In this document: positions 32,637-40,333 of the stretch, piece by piece
Layout: each line of letters begins with the position of its first letter
Numbering within the stretch: position 1 is the first letter of the stretch
DNA from: CAYQQQ01 sp964420125
Lineage (GTDB): Bacteria; Actinomycetota; Acidimicrobiia; Acidimicrobiales; Microtrichaceae
Assembly (NCBI GenBank): GCA_964420125.1
Contig: CAYQQQ010000026.1
Span: 1-63,291 of the forward strand
Length of the DNA stretch: 63,291 nucleotides
Direction of reading: 5' to 3'
The notes under the pieces: generated by a model
Database searches by the model: none
What the model was told of the DNA's origin: nothing
What the model saw: only the letters and a program-made list of their open reading frames with translations
Position numbers and translations under genes: made by a program

Positions 32637-33776
32637 TCACTTCGGCACCAGGCGCACGAGCGATGCCGGCGAGCCGTCCTGTGCCACCCACAGCGATCCG
32701 TCCGGAGCGAGGCGGACCGCCCGGAGCCGACCCTCGTCGGTGAGGCGGTCGTCCGCTGCGGTGAGTGTCGAGCCGTCGATGGCCAGGAACCGCAGCCGCT
32801 GGCCCTTGAGCACCGCCATCACCAGCCGGCCCTGCCACTCACGCCACCCGGGACCGTCGACGAAGGTGGCGCCGGAGGGAGCGATGGTCGGACAGCCGCT
32901 CGACCACACCGACGCGGTGGCGCCGGGGAACGTCATCGGCGCGCCTTCGAGGTAGGAACCGCCGCCGTCGGGGTTCCACCCGTAGTTGGCGCCGGCCACG
33001 ATGCGGTTCACCTCGTCGTCGCACCCGGTGCCGTGCTCGGCCACGAACACCGCCCCGTCGCCGGGCCGGAAGGCCAGGCCCTGCGGGTTCCGATGCCCGA
33101 TCGAGTACACGAGCGGATGCCATGCCCCCCCGGGGTTGCCCGGCGCCGGTGCGCCGGCGAGGGTCATGCGCAGCACCTTTCCGGCCAGGTTCGTGGGGTC
33201 CTGCGGCGCGGCGGGCTGCACGGCGTCACCGGTGGTGGCCCACAGCATCCCGTCGGGACCGATGCCCAGCCGACACCCGAGGTGGCGGTTGCCGGCGCCG
33301 GCGGGGATCCCGGTCAGCACAGGGGTCGCCTCCGAGATGCCGCCGTAGTCCTCCGCCACCCGGTAGCGCACGATCCGCACGTCGGGCGCCCCCGACGCCG
33401 ACGACGCGTGGCACAGGTAGACGCGCCGGTTGGCGGCGAAGCCCGGGTCGACCGCCATGCCCATGAGGCCCCCCTCGCCGGCGGCGAGCACGTCGGGGAC
33501 GTTCGCCACCACGACCCGTGACCCACCCGACACCCGCACCAGGCGACCCGGTCGCTCGGTCACCAGCAACGTGCCGTCGGGGAGGAACACCACCTCCCAC
33601 GGTCGATCGAACCCGCCGACGTCGTCGGTCACCTCCAAGGTGCCTGCGGGCGGGGGCGGGGGCGGTGACGTTGGAGGCGGAGGCGGAGGCGGAGGCACGC
33701 AGGCCGAGAGGGCGATGGCGCCCACCGCCGACAGCGCGGCGACGGCCCAGTTCGGTCGCGTACGGCTCCAGCGCAT
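32637..33776 (-). CDS. PQQ-dependent sugar dehydrogenase-like lipoprotein
   Basis: A 379-residue exported lipoprotein with lipobox IALSAC (Cys26), a Pro-rich linker (residues about 28-43) and a six-bladed propeller of the glucose/sorbosone dehydrogenase family. Visible motifs are RPWEVVFLPDGTLLVTERPGRL, HRNPQGLAFRPGDGAVFVAEHG, NYGWNPDGGG and LRAVRLAPDGSLWVAQ. Such proteins oxidise aldoses at the outer membrane face or cell surface with PQQ, although many homologues have no proven activity. No PQQ synthesis gene is in the window. It stands alone between a small membrane protein and an HxlR gene. Confidence 0.87.
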   Translation of the reverse strand: MRWSRTRPNWAVAALSAVGAIALSACVPPPPPPPPTSPPPPPPAGTLEVTDDVGGFDRPWEVVFLPDGTLLVTERPGRLVRVSGGSRVVVANVPDVLAAGEGGLMGMAVDPGFAANRRVYLCHASSASGAPDVRIVRYRVAEDYGGISEATPVLTGIPAGAGNRHLGCRLGIGPDGMLWATTGDAVQPAAPQDPTNLAGKVLRMTLAGAPAPGNPGGAWHPLVYSIGHRNPQGLAFRPGDGAVFVAEHGTGCDDEVNRIVAGANYGWNPDGGGSYLEGAPMTFPGATASVWSSGCPTIAPSGATFVDGPGWREWQGRLVMAVLKGQRLRFLAIDGSTLTAADDRLTDEGRLRAVRLAPDGSLWVAQDGSPASLVRLVPK

Positions 33777-33890
33777 CGGTACCCCCGCTGCTCAGACGTG
33801 CGTCGGCCCCCGACGGTGGCCTCCACATCCATCGGCACATCGCCCACGGGACTGTACGACCCTGACGAGGCTGCGCCGACGGGCGGAGCC

Positions 33891-34388
33891 TCACTCCGCC
33901 GCGGCAGGCGCGGGACGACCGGCGATGAACCCGGGATCGACGGCGCCGGGGCCGGGTTCGAGGTGCAGCTCCCGGAGCTCGAGCGGCTCGCCGCACTCGC
34001 TGCAGTGCACCTCGGCGGTGCAGCGGTGACCGCAGCGATCGTGGACCAGCACCACCGGCGGCTCCACGGGCGGGAGCACCCACCGGTCTCCCCACTGGCG
34101 GATGGCCGTCATGACCGACCACAGGTCGCGCCCCTTGTCGGTCAGGCGGTACTCGAAGCGCTCCGGGCGCTCCGAGTACCGGCGTCGCTCCAGGATGCCG
34201 TGCTCCACGAGGGTGTCCAGGCGGTTGGCGAGGATGTTGCGGGCGATGCCGAGTCGTCGCTGGAAGTCCTCGAAGCGACGGACCCCCAGGAAGGCGTCGC
34301 GCAGGATGAGCAGGGTCCACCACTCCCCGATCTGCTCGAGGGTCTGGGCCACCGAGCAGTGCATGTCGGCGAAGGACGAGCGTCGCAC
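33891..34388 (-). CDS. HxlR family transcriptional regulator
   Basis: A 165-residue winged-helix regulator with the HxlR hallmark CSVAQTLEQIGEWWTLLILRDAFLGVRRFEDFQRRLGIARNILANRL at residues 11-57, including the conserved N-terminal cysteine often used for redox or electrophile sensing. The C-terminal extension has a CGHRC...CSEC cluster that could bind zinc. It starts 5 bases after the GNAT gene stop, so both are expressed from the promoter carrying twin palindromes at 34994-35039. Confidence 0.9.
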   Translation of the reverse strand: MRRSSFADMHCSVAQTLEQIGEWWTLLILRDAFLGVRRFEDFQRRLGIARNILANRLDTLVEHGILERRRYSERPERFEYRLTDKGRDLWSVMTAIRQWGDRWVLPPVEPPVVLVHDRCGHRCTAEVHCSECGEPLELRELHLEPGPGAVDPGFIAGRPAPAAAE

Positions 34389-34393
34389 GGGTC

Positions 34394-35002
34394 TCAGGTT
34401 ACGGCCATGCCGGGGAGCCGACCGGCAGCAGCCGCCTCCAACGGGATCCTCACGGTGGCCACGGGGCCGTCGAGGTCGACCGTCGCCCGGCGGTGGTGGC
34501 GCACCAGGCCGTCCAGCACGAACGAGGGCTGGCGCAGCACGTCCGCCACCGCGACGGAGTACCCCAGGCTCCGCACGCGATCGAGCAGCTCCGCCGTCAG
34601 GCGGTGGCCGAGTCCCGCCGACTGGTGGGCATCCTCGACCAGCACGGCCAGCTCCACCACGCCGGTGCGGGTGCGCTGCGCGGTGGCCAGCCCCACGACG
34701 TCACCCGCCGCGGTCGTTGCCACCAGGGCATCGACGGCGCGGCCGCGGAGCAGGTCGACCACGCGCGCCCGCTGGAGCGGACCCAGGCTGCTGTGGAAGC
34801 GACGCCGGAGGGTGTCGTCGCTGCAGCGACGGGCCATGGCATCGAGCGCCGGGCGATCCTCGGCGACGAGCGATCGGATCGTCAGCCGGGCAGGGTCGAC
34901 CTCGAGGGTCGGCTGGAGGGCGTCGTGGATGGCGGCGAGCTCGTCGAGGCCACGACGACGCGCCGACCGGGACGGAACGGGAGTCGAGTTGCGTTGCATC
35001 AT
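34394..35002 (-). CDS. GNAT family N-acetyltransferase
   Basis: A 202-residue protein with an N-terminal extension of about 45 residues. The acetyltransferase domain follows (LTIRSLVAEDRPALDAMARR, strand VVELAVLVEDAHQSAGLGHRLTAELLDRVRSLGYSVAVADVL). The acetyl-CoA loop is QSAGLG. Two ATGs (35002 and 34999) begin the frame directly after one another. A GAGGAG ribosome site lies about 10 bases upstream. The start codons are embedded in palindrome 1, so a bound protein could block transcription start or early elongation. Acceptor unknown; operon with HxlR. Confidence 0.82.
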   Translation of the reverse strand: MMQRNSTPVPSRSARRRGLDELAAIHDALQPTLEVDPARLTIRSLVAEDRPALDAMARRCSDDTLRRRFHSSLGPLQRARVVDLLRGRAVDALVATTAAGDVVGLATAQRTRTGVVELAVLVEDAHQSAGLGHRLTAELLDRVRSLGYSVAVADVLRQPSFVLDGLVRHHRRATVDLDGPVATVRIPLEAAAAGRLPGMAVT

Positions 35003-35006
35003 GCAA
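34994..35006. promoter_or_regulatory. Palindrome TTGCAT-C-ATGCAA over GNAT start codon
   Basis: A perfect 13-base palindrome that contains the paired ATG start codons of the GNAT gene. Its centre is 32 bases (three helical turns) from a second palindrome of the same sequence at 35025-35039. Confidence 0.65.
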
Positions 35007-35024
35007 TCCACTCTCCTCGCATGC

Positions 35025-35039
35025 GTTGCATGATGCAAC
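35025..35039. promoter_or_regulatory. Palindrome GTTGCAT-G-ATGCAAC upstream of GNAT gene
   Basis: A perfect 15-base palindrome sharing TTGCAT-N-ATGCAA with the site at 34994-35006, on the same helix face. It probably binds the same dimer cooperatively; the downstream HxlR protein is the obvious candidate. Confidence 0.65.
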
Positions 35040-35074
35040 CAACTGTGACGGATGTCGCCGCACGGCGCAGCCGC

Positions 35075-35368
35075 TCAGCGGGGCCCGGGGACCTCGATCT
35101 CCACCACCTTGCGGCGTGACCGCAGTCCACGCACCACCCGCACGTGACGTCCGGCGACACCGACCCATCCGGCGAGGAACCGCACGAGCTCGTCGTTGGC
35201 CCGCCCGTCCACCGCGGGTGCAGCGACCCTGACCTTCAGCTCCTCGCCGTGCGGACCCACCACCTCGCTGCGCCGCGCCCCCGGCTGCACCCGCACCCGG
35301 AGCCGCCACCCCGTGGCCATCGGCTCACCCCACGGCACCTCCTCCGGTGGGGGGAACTCGACCGACAT
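35075..35368 (-). CDS. DUF167 (YggU-like) family protein
   Basis: A 97-residue protein with the DUF167 pattern WRLRVRVQPGARRSEVVGPHGEELKVRVAAPAVDGRANDELVRFLAGWVGV. The central APxxGxAN segment (here APAVDGRAN) is diagnostic. This small conserved family has no firm function. It lies 3 bases downstream of the alpha/beta hydrolase stop, so both are probably on one transcript. Confidence 0.88.
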   Translation of the reverse strand: MSVEFPPPEEVPWGEPMATGWRLRVRVQPGARRSEVVGPHGEELKVRVAAPAVDGRANDELVRFLAGWVGVAGRHVRVVRGLRSRRKVVEIEVPGPR

Positions 35369-35371
35369 CGC

Positions 35372-36292
35372 TCAGCGGCGGATGAACGAGGGCTCGGAGT
35401 GGTCCCAGTCGGCCAGGAGCGCCCGGATGGCGGTGAGGAGGATCAGGGGTTGGTCGAGCATGGCGTGGTGACCGGCCAACGGGAGCTCCACGACGGGGGT
35501 CACCTTGCCCATCGCCTCGTACATCGACTCCGAGATGTCGTCGGTGACGAGGCCGCACTCCGATCGCAGCAGCGCCAGGCGGCACTGCACGGAGGAGAGG
35601 TACGGAAGGGCGATGCCCCGCAGCCCGGTGCTGAACTGCTCGAAGATGTGGCGGTCGAACTTCCACTGCCAACCGCCGTCCACCTCACGCATCGAGCGAC
35701 GACCGATGTGGTCCATGACGAAGTCGAGGTAGTGCTCCTGGGAGGGGACGGTGCGGAACCGGGCGAGCGCCTCTTCCACAGAGGCATAGGTGCGGAGCTG
35801 CCCGAACGCCTCCTTGAGCTGGTACGAGCCGATCTCGGGATCCGGCTCCTTCACCGGCGAGTCGCAGATGATCGCCCCGGAGAGCTCGTCGCCGTGCATC
35901 GAAGCGGTCCCGATGGTGACGAAGCCACCCATGCTGTGCCCGATCACCACGGGGAGGCGGTCGATCCCGCCGGCCCGGGCCACGGCGACGACCTCCTCGG
36001 TCCACAGCTCCAGGGAGTAGTGCGGGCGATGGCCGCTGTCGCCGTGGCCGGAGAGGTCGAGGGCCAGCACGCGGAACTCCTCGGCGAATCGGGCGGCCAC
36101 GTGGGTCCACCAGTGGGCATGGGCCCCACCCCCGTGCACGAAGACAAGTCCTCGCCGGCCGGGCTGGCCCCAGGCCAGGTAGTGGATCGGCACACCGGCC
36201 ACCTCCACCCACTCGTCGGTGGACGGGATGGCGAGCGCCTCGGCGAACCACTCGGGCGCGGCATCGTGGAGGGGGAACGGCGAGCTCGTCAT
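35372..36292 (-). CDS. Alpha/beta-fold hydrolase
   Basis: A 306-residue hydrolase. The oxyanion strand reads FVHGGGAHAHWW at residues 51-62. DLSGHGDS follows, then the nucleophile elbow GHSMGG (Ser120) and a C-terminal histidine in LAGHHAMLDQP. Esterase, lipase or C-C hydrolase activity cannot be separated. The frame is open far upstream, but homology and a TAGCGT box 7 bases before the ATG fix the start at 36292. DUF167 follows directly. It is separate from, and downstream of, the TetR gene. Confidence 0.9.
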   Translation of the reverse strand: MTSSPFPLHDAAPEWFAEALAIPSTDEWVEVAGVPIHYLAWGQPGRRGLVFVHGGGAHAHWWTHVAARFAEEFRVLALDLSGHGDSGHRPHYSLELWTEEVVAVARAGGIDRLPVVIGHSMGGFVTIGTASMHGDELSGAIICDSPVKEPDPEIGSYQLKEAFGQLRTYASVEEALARFRTVPSQEHYLDFVMDHIGRRSMREVDGGWQWKFDRHIFEQFSTGLRGIALPYLSSVQCRLALLRSECGLVTDDISESMYEAMGKVTPVVELPLAGHHAMLDQPLILLTAIRALLADWDHSEPSFIRR

Positions 36293-36299
36293 CACCCTC

Positions 36300-36305
36300 A
36301 CGCTA
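36300..36305 (-). promoter_or_regulatory. -10 box (TAGCGT) of hydrolase gene
   Basis: TAGCGT on the minus strand ends 7 bases before the ATG at 36292, consistent with a leaderless mRNA. Confidence 0.5.
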
Positions 36306-36345
36306 AACCAACCTCTGTCGACCTCGAACCCGATCGAGGGCAGCG

Positions 36346-36936
36346 TCAGGGCGGGCTCCCGCCCAGCGCGCTCCAGACGAACCGGGCCATGCGCACCGGC
36401 CACGCCCGCAGCGCTCGATCGGACGCCAGCGCCCTGGCGTACCAGCTCCCGGTGAAGGTCGTGACCGCCAGCTCCACGTCGGCATCGGGGTCGAGCAAGC
36501 CATCGGCCCGTGCCCGCTCCAGGATGGCGGTGATCCTGCGCCTCCGGGGTGCCACCACCCTCTGCCGGAACAGGTGCACCAGCTCCCGGTCGGTGGACTC
36601 GATGAGCATCGACCCCACCATGGACAAGCCGTCGGGACGGGTGATGCCGCGACGGAAGGACTCGAGCTCGGCGACGAGGTCGGCGAAGTGGTCGCCGGTC
36701 GGCTCCGGGTGGGAACGCTCGGCCAACGAGGCGATGGCCGCGGTCGCCAGGTCGGCCTTGGAGGGCCACCGACGGTAGATCGCCTGGCGGGTGGTGCCGG
36801 CCTCCTCGGCCACGGAAGCCAGCGCCATGGCGTCGTAGCCCACCCGTGCCAGGTGCTGGCAGGCGGCCTCGAGGACCCGCTCGTCGATCGAGCCGTCCCT
36901 TGGCCGGCCGCGCGAGGAGGTGCCGTCGCTCACCAT
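36346..36936 (-). CDS. TetR family transcriptional regulator
   Basis: A 196-residue TetR regulator. The helix-turn-helix RVLEAACQHLARVGYDAMALASVAEEAGTTRQAIYRRWPSKADLA is followed by the ligand domain. ATG 36936 is preferred over the GTG three codons earlier because TAGCGT ends 7 bases before it. An AATACG-N9-CGTATT repeat lies just upstream of that box, suggesting autoregulation. It is divergent from the reductase/LtrA pair, which it may also control. Confidence 0.9.
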   Translation of the reverse strand: MVSDGTSSRGRPRDGSIDERVLEAACQHLARVGYDAMALASVAEEAGTTRQAIYRRWPSKADLATAAIASLAERSHPEPTGDHFADLVAELESFRRGITRPDGLSMVGSMLIESTDRELVHLFRQRVVAPRRRRITAILERARADGLLDPDADVELAVTTFTGSWYARALASDRALRAWPVRMARFVWSALGGSPP

Positions 36937-36943
36937 GCCGCCC

Positions 36944-36949
36944 ACGCTA
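36944..36949 (-). promoter_or_regulatory. -10 box (TAGCGT) of TetR gene
   Basis: TAGCGT on the minus strand ends 7 bases before the ATG at 36936; the inverted repeat at 36957-36977 lies in the -20 to -40 region. Confidence 0.5.
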
Positions 36950-36956
36950 GTCCGGA

Positions 36957-36977
36957 AATACGTTACCGTCTCGTATT
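36957..36977. promoter_or_regulatory. Inverted repeat AATACG-N9-CGTATT
   Basis: Perfect 6-base arms, AT-rich against the local composition, in the divergent region between TetR (36936) and the reductase gene (37028). Probable TetR operator acting in both directions. Confidence 0.6.
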
Positions 36978-37027
36978 GTTATTCCTCCGCGGATCGTCCG
37001 AGGAGGTCGTGACATGAGGAGCTGGAC

Positions 37028-37654
37028 ATGAGGATCGCGGTGATCGGCGCCGGCCGGGTGGGACAGGCGCTCGGATCGAGGTGGCAGGACGCAGGCCACG
37101 ACCTCGTCTACGGAGTGCGCGATCCCGGCGACCCCCGCCACGGCGAGCGCAGCACCGCCCCGGTCGAGGCGGCCCCGGTCGGTGCGGAGGTGGTGCTGCT
37201 GGCCCTCCCGTGGGCGGCGATGGCGGAGGTCGTGCCGACGCTGCGCGTCGGTGACGCCGTGGTGATCGACGCCACGAACCCGCTCGCCGAAGGCGCTTCG
37301 GGACTCCTGACACCGCCGGAGGGCTCCGGGGCTGCTGCGGTCGCGGCGTGGTGCGGCTCCTCGGTGGTGGCCAAGGCGTTCAACACCACCGGTTCGCAGA
37401 ACATGGTCGATCCCGGCTACCCGGGGGCGACGCCCATGATGCCGGTGGCCGCCGACGACCCCCGGGCGAAGTCCACCACGATCGCCCTCGCCGAGGAGAT
37501 CGGCTTCGACGCCTTCGACGCCGGAGGACTGGACGCCGCCGCCGACCTCGAGCACCTGGCCCTGCTGTGGATCCGGATGGCATATCGGCTCGGCATCGGC
37601 GCCGACTTCGCCTTCGCCCGTGTACGCCGCCAGGGTCGCGAGGAGGCCAGGTGA
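37028..37654 (+). CDS. NADP/F420-type oxidoreductase (Rossmann, FNO-like)
   Basis: A 208-residue Rossmann protein of the NADP-dependent F420-reductase-like family. The N-terminal motif MRIAVIGAGRVGQALGSRW lacks the extra extension of larger dehydrogenases. VVLLALPWAAMAEVV, VIDATNPL and VAKAFNTTGSQNM are characteristic. It may reduce or oxidise F420 with NADP or act on another small substrate. A GAGGAG site precedes the ATG. The stop overlaps the GTG of the LtrA gene (GTGA). Divergent from TetR. Confidence 0.85.
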   Translation: MRIAVIGAGRVGQALGSRWQDAGHDLVYGVRDPGDPRHGERSTAPVEAAPVGAEVVLLALPWAAMAEVVPTLRVGDAVVIDATNPLAEGASGLLTPPEGSGAAAVAAWCGSSVVAKAFNTTGSQNMVDPGYPGATPMMPVAADDPRAKSTTIALAEEIGFDAFDAGGLDAAADLEHLALLWIRMAYRLGIGADFAFARVRRQGREEAR

Positions 37655-38814
37655 CATCGCCCGGGGTCGCCGGATCGGCACCGGCGCCATCGGACAAGCG
37701 GACCTCCTACCTGGAGCTCTTCTTCGACCTGGTGTTCGTGTTCGCCATCACCCAGATCGTCGGCGAGCTCCACACCGACCACACCACGCAGGGCTGGGCG
37801 CGAGCCGCGCTGGTGCTGTGGTTGATCTGGTGGGCCTGGTCGCAGTTCACCTGGGCCGGGACCGCCATCGATCTGGAGCGCCGAGGGGTGCGCCTTGCCA
37901 TGCTGGCGGTGACCGGCCTCGCCCTCCTCGTCGGTGTCGCCATCCCCGACGCCTTCGCCGCGGACGGCGCCTGGTTCGCCGTGCCCTACGCGCTGGTCCG
38001 GTTCGCCGGGCTCGGGCTGCAGTGGTTCGGACTGCGACACGACCCCGCCGCACGGGCAGCGCTGGCCTCCTACACGCCGATCGCGCTCGTCGGCCCCGTC
38101 GTGGTGCTGGCCGGCGGCCTTCTCCCCGTCGAGTGGCGCCTCCCGGTCTGGGCCGTGGCGGTGCTCGTCGACGTCCTCAGCGTGATCGCCGCCGGCCGGG
38201 GCGAGTTCCGGGTGGCCCCGGGGCACTTCGCCGAACGGCACGCCCTCATCACCATCATCGCCCTGGGCGAGTCCATCATCGCGGTGGGCGCGACCGCCGA
38301 CGGTCTGGAGCCGTCGCTGCGGATCGTCGGCGTGGCGGCGGTCGGGTTCGCCATCATCGCCGCCATGTGGTGGCTCTACTTCGATCGGACGCAGCGGTGG
38401 GAGGAGGAGCGACTGGTGCTCGAACGCGACGGCGTGCGCCAAGGCCGCCTGGCCCGTGACCTGTACACCCTCGGCCACCTCCCGGTGATCGCCGGGACGG
38501 TGGTGTTCGCCGCCGGGGTGGAGGAGGTGGTGCTCCACCCCGACGAGCCCATGGACGCCTTCACCCGGTGGGCCGTCGGCGCCGGGCTCGCGCTCTTCCT
38601 GGCCGGGCTGGCCCTCGGCGAGCTGCGAGCCCGCGCCGTGTTGCCCACGGCGCGGATCGCCGCTGCCGTCACCGTGCCGCTGGTCGTGGTGCTCGCCGGT
38701 CCCACCCTGCCCTCACCCGCCACGCTGGGACTGGTGGCGATGGCGCTCGCCCTCACCGCCACCGCCGAGAGCCGGCGGGGAACCGATGCCTCGGCGTCCG
38801 CGGCGGAGGCCTGA
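37651..38814 (+). CDS. LtrA-family membrane protein (low temperature requirement A)
   Basis: A 387-residue polytopic membrane protein. It begins with the diagnostic SYLELFFDLVFVFAITQ segment, followed by about ten hydrophobic helices, with RHALITIIALGESIIAVG in the middle as in LtrA. The function of the family is not settled. GTG 37651, preceded by AGGAGG, overlaps the reductase stop by 4 bases. This coupling suggests the two act together, perhaps in a membrane redox step; that is an inference. Confidence 0.9.
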   Translation: MTSPGVAGSAPAPSDKRTSYLELFFDLVFVFAITQIVGELHTDHTTQGWARAALVLWLIWWAWSQFTWAGTAIDLERRGVRLAMLAVTGLALLVGVAIPDAFAADGAWFAVPYALVRFAGLGLQWFGLRHDPAARAALASYTPIALVGPVVVLAGGLLPVEWRLPVWAVAVLVDVLSVIAAGRGEFRVAPGHFAERHALITIIALGESIIAVGATADGLEPSLRIVGVAAVGFAIIAAMWWLYFDRTQRWEEERLVLERDGVRQGRLARDLYTLGHLPVIAGTVVFAAGVEEVVLHPDEPMDAFTRWAVGAGLALFLAGLALGELRARAVLPTARIAAAVTVPLVVVLAGPTLPSPATLGLVAMALALTATAESRRGTDASASAAEA

Positions 38815-38901
38815 CGCTCCGACGCACGGTCCGCTCCGAGGACCTCCGGCGGTCGCCCGAGCCCGACCGGACACCGGCCGCCTCCGACCGCCGCTGGCGG
38901 G

Positions 38902-38907
38902 TACGGT
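38902..38907 (+). promoter_or_regulatory. -10 box (TACGGT) of amidase gene
   Basis: TACGGT ends 8 bases before the ATG at 38916. Confidence 0.45.
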
Positions 38908-38915
38908 GCGGGGCC

Positions 38916-40313
38916 ATGGCCGATGCTCCGTGGCAGGGTGATGCCTGCAGCCTCGTCGAGGCGTTCCGATCCGGCGACCGCTCCCCCTCCGAGGAGCTCG
39001 AGGCGACCTTCGCCGCCATCGACTCCTCCGACCTGAACGCCTTCAGCTTCCTCGATCCCGAGGGCGCCACCGCCGGCGCCGCAGGAGCGGATCCGTCGCT
39101 CCCCTTCGGCGGGATCCCGCTGGGGGTGAAGGAGCTCGACCAGGTGGAGGGCTGGCCCGACACCGAGGCCTCGGTGCCCCTCGCGGACCACCGGGCCTCC
39201 TTCACGCTCACCCACATCGAGCGGCTGAAGGCCGCCGGCGCGGTGCCCGTCGGCCTCACCACCGCCTCGGAGTTCGGCGGCGTGAACCTCACCCGCACCG
39301 TGCTCAACGGCGTCACCCGCAACCCCTGGGACCTGGAGCGCACACCGGGCGGATCCTCCGGCGGCAGCGCCGCGGCCGTGGCCGGGGGGCTGTTGACCCT
39401 GGCGACAGGAGGCGACGGCGGCGGCTCGATCCGCATCCCGGCCGGCTTCTGCGGTCTGCTGGGACTCAAGACCACCTACGGTCGGATCCCCCGAGGGCCG
39501 CAGTTCGCCGTCGGAGCCCTCACCGTCACCATCGGGGGCCTGACCCGCTCGGTGCGCGACACCGCCCGCTGGCTCGACGTCGCCAACGGCGCCGATCCCC
39601 ACGATCCCCACTCGCTGCCCCGGGTGGAGGGGTGGGAGGCCGGCCTCGGCAGCCACGTCGAGGCCCTGCGCGGGCTGAGGGTCGCCATCATCGACGACTT
39701 CGCCGGAGCCGTCGTCAACCCCGACACCGCCGCACTGGTGCGCCAGCACGCCGAGGCGCTGGTGGACGACCTCGGCCTGCGGGTGGTCGAGCCCGAGGTG
39801 AGCATCCCCTCGGTGGGCACGGCGTGGTCGCTGGCCAACATGGCGGGGACCTTCGCCGTGCTCGGCGACGCCTGGCCCGCGTGTGCGGAGGACCTCACCC
39901 CGGAGATGCGCTTCGCCTGCGAGTGGGCCGAGTCCAAGGGGATGGACTTCGACGCACTGATCAAGCTGGAGCGTCGGCGGACCGCGCTGTTCGAGGCCAT
40001 GGCCGAGCTGTTCACCCGCGCCGACCTGGTCATCACCTCCTCCAACCCCGACGTGGCCTTCGACGCCGAGGGCCCGCTGCCCGACACCTTCGGCACGCGA
40101 CAGGACTCCCCCGCCAACAACGGGAAGCTGACCATCCCCTCCAACCTCTACGGCAACCCGGCGATCTCCGTGCCCGTCGGGAACCTGGACGGCCTGCCCG
40201 TGGGGATGCAGGTGCTCACCCGCCACCACGGCGACGCGTTGCTGCTCGACGCCGCGTGGGTGGCCGAGCGCGAGCGGCCGTGGCCGCTCGTCACGCCGGG
40301 TTCGCCCGCCTGA
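38916..40313 (+). CDS. Amidase (amidase-signature family)
   Basis: A 465-residue amidase-signature enzyme hydrolysing a carboxamide. The Ser-cisSer-Lys triad is complete: Lys72 in GVKELD, the cis-serine in GGSSGGSAAA (residues 145-153) and the nucleophile Ser171 in GDGGGSIRIPAG. The frame is open upstream into the LtrA end, but homology starts at MADAPW, which has a -10 box 8 bases before it and so its own promoter. It resembles GatA but lies with no gatB or gatC, so a catabolic amidase is likelier. Convergent with an MFS transporter. Confidence 0.92.
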   Translation: MADAPWQGDACSLVEAFRSGDRSPSEELEATFAAIDSSDLNAFSFLDPEGATAGAAGADPSLPFGGIPLGVKELDQVEGWPDTEASVPLADHRASFTLTHIERLKAAGAVPVGLTTASEFGGVNLTRTVLNGVTRNPWDLERTPGGSSGGSAAAVAGGLLTLATGGDGGGSIRIPAGFCGLLGLKTTYGRIPRGPQFAVGALTVTIGGLTRSVRDTARWLDVANGADPHDPHSLPRVEGWEAGLGSHVEALRGLRVAIIDDFAGAVVNPDTAALVRQHAEALVDDLGLRVVEPEVSIPSVGTAWSLANMAGTFAVLGDAWPACAEDLTPEMRFACEWAESKGMDFDALIKLERRRTALFEAMAELFTRADLVITSSNPDVAFDAEGPLPDTFGTRQDSPANNGKLTIPSNLYGNPAISVPVGNLDGLPVGMQVLTRHHGDALLLDAAWVAERERPWPLVTPGSPA

Positions 40314-40333
40314 CACCGGCCACCGACCGCTCG

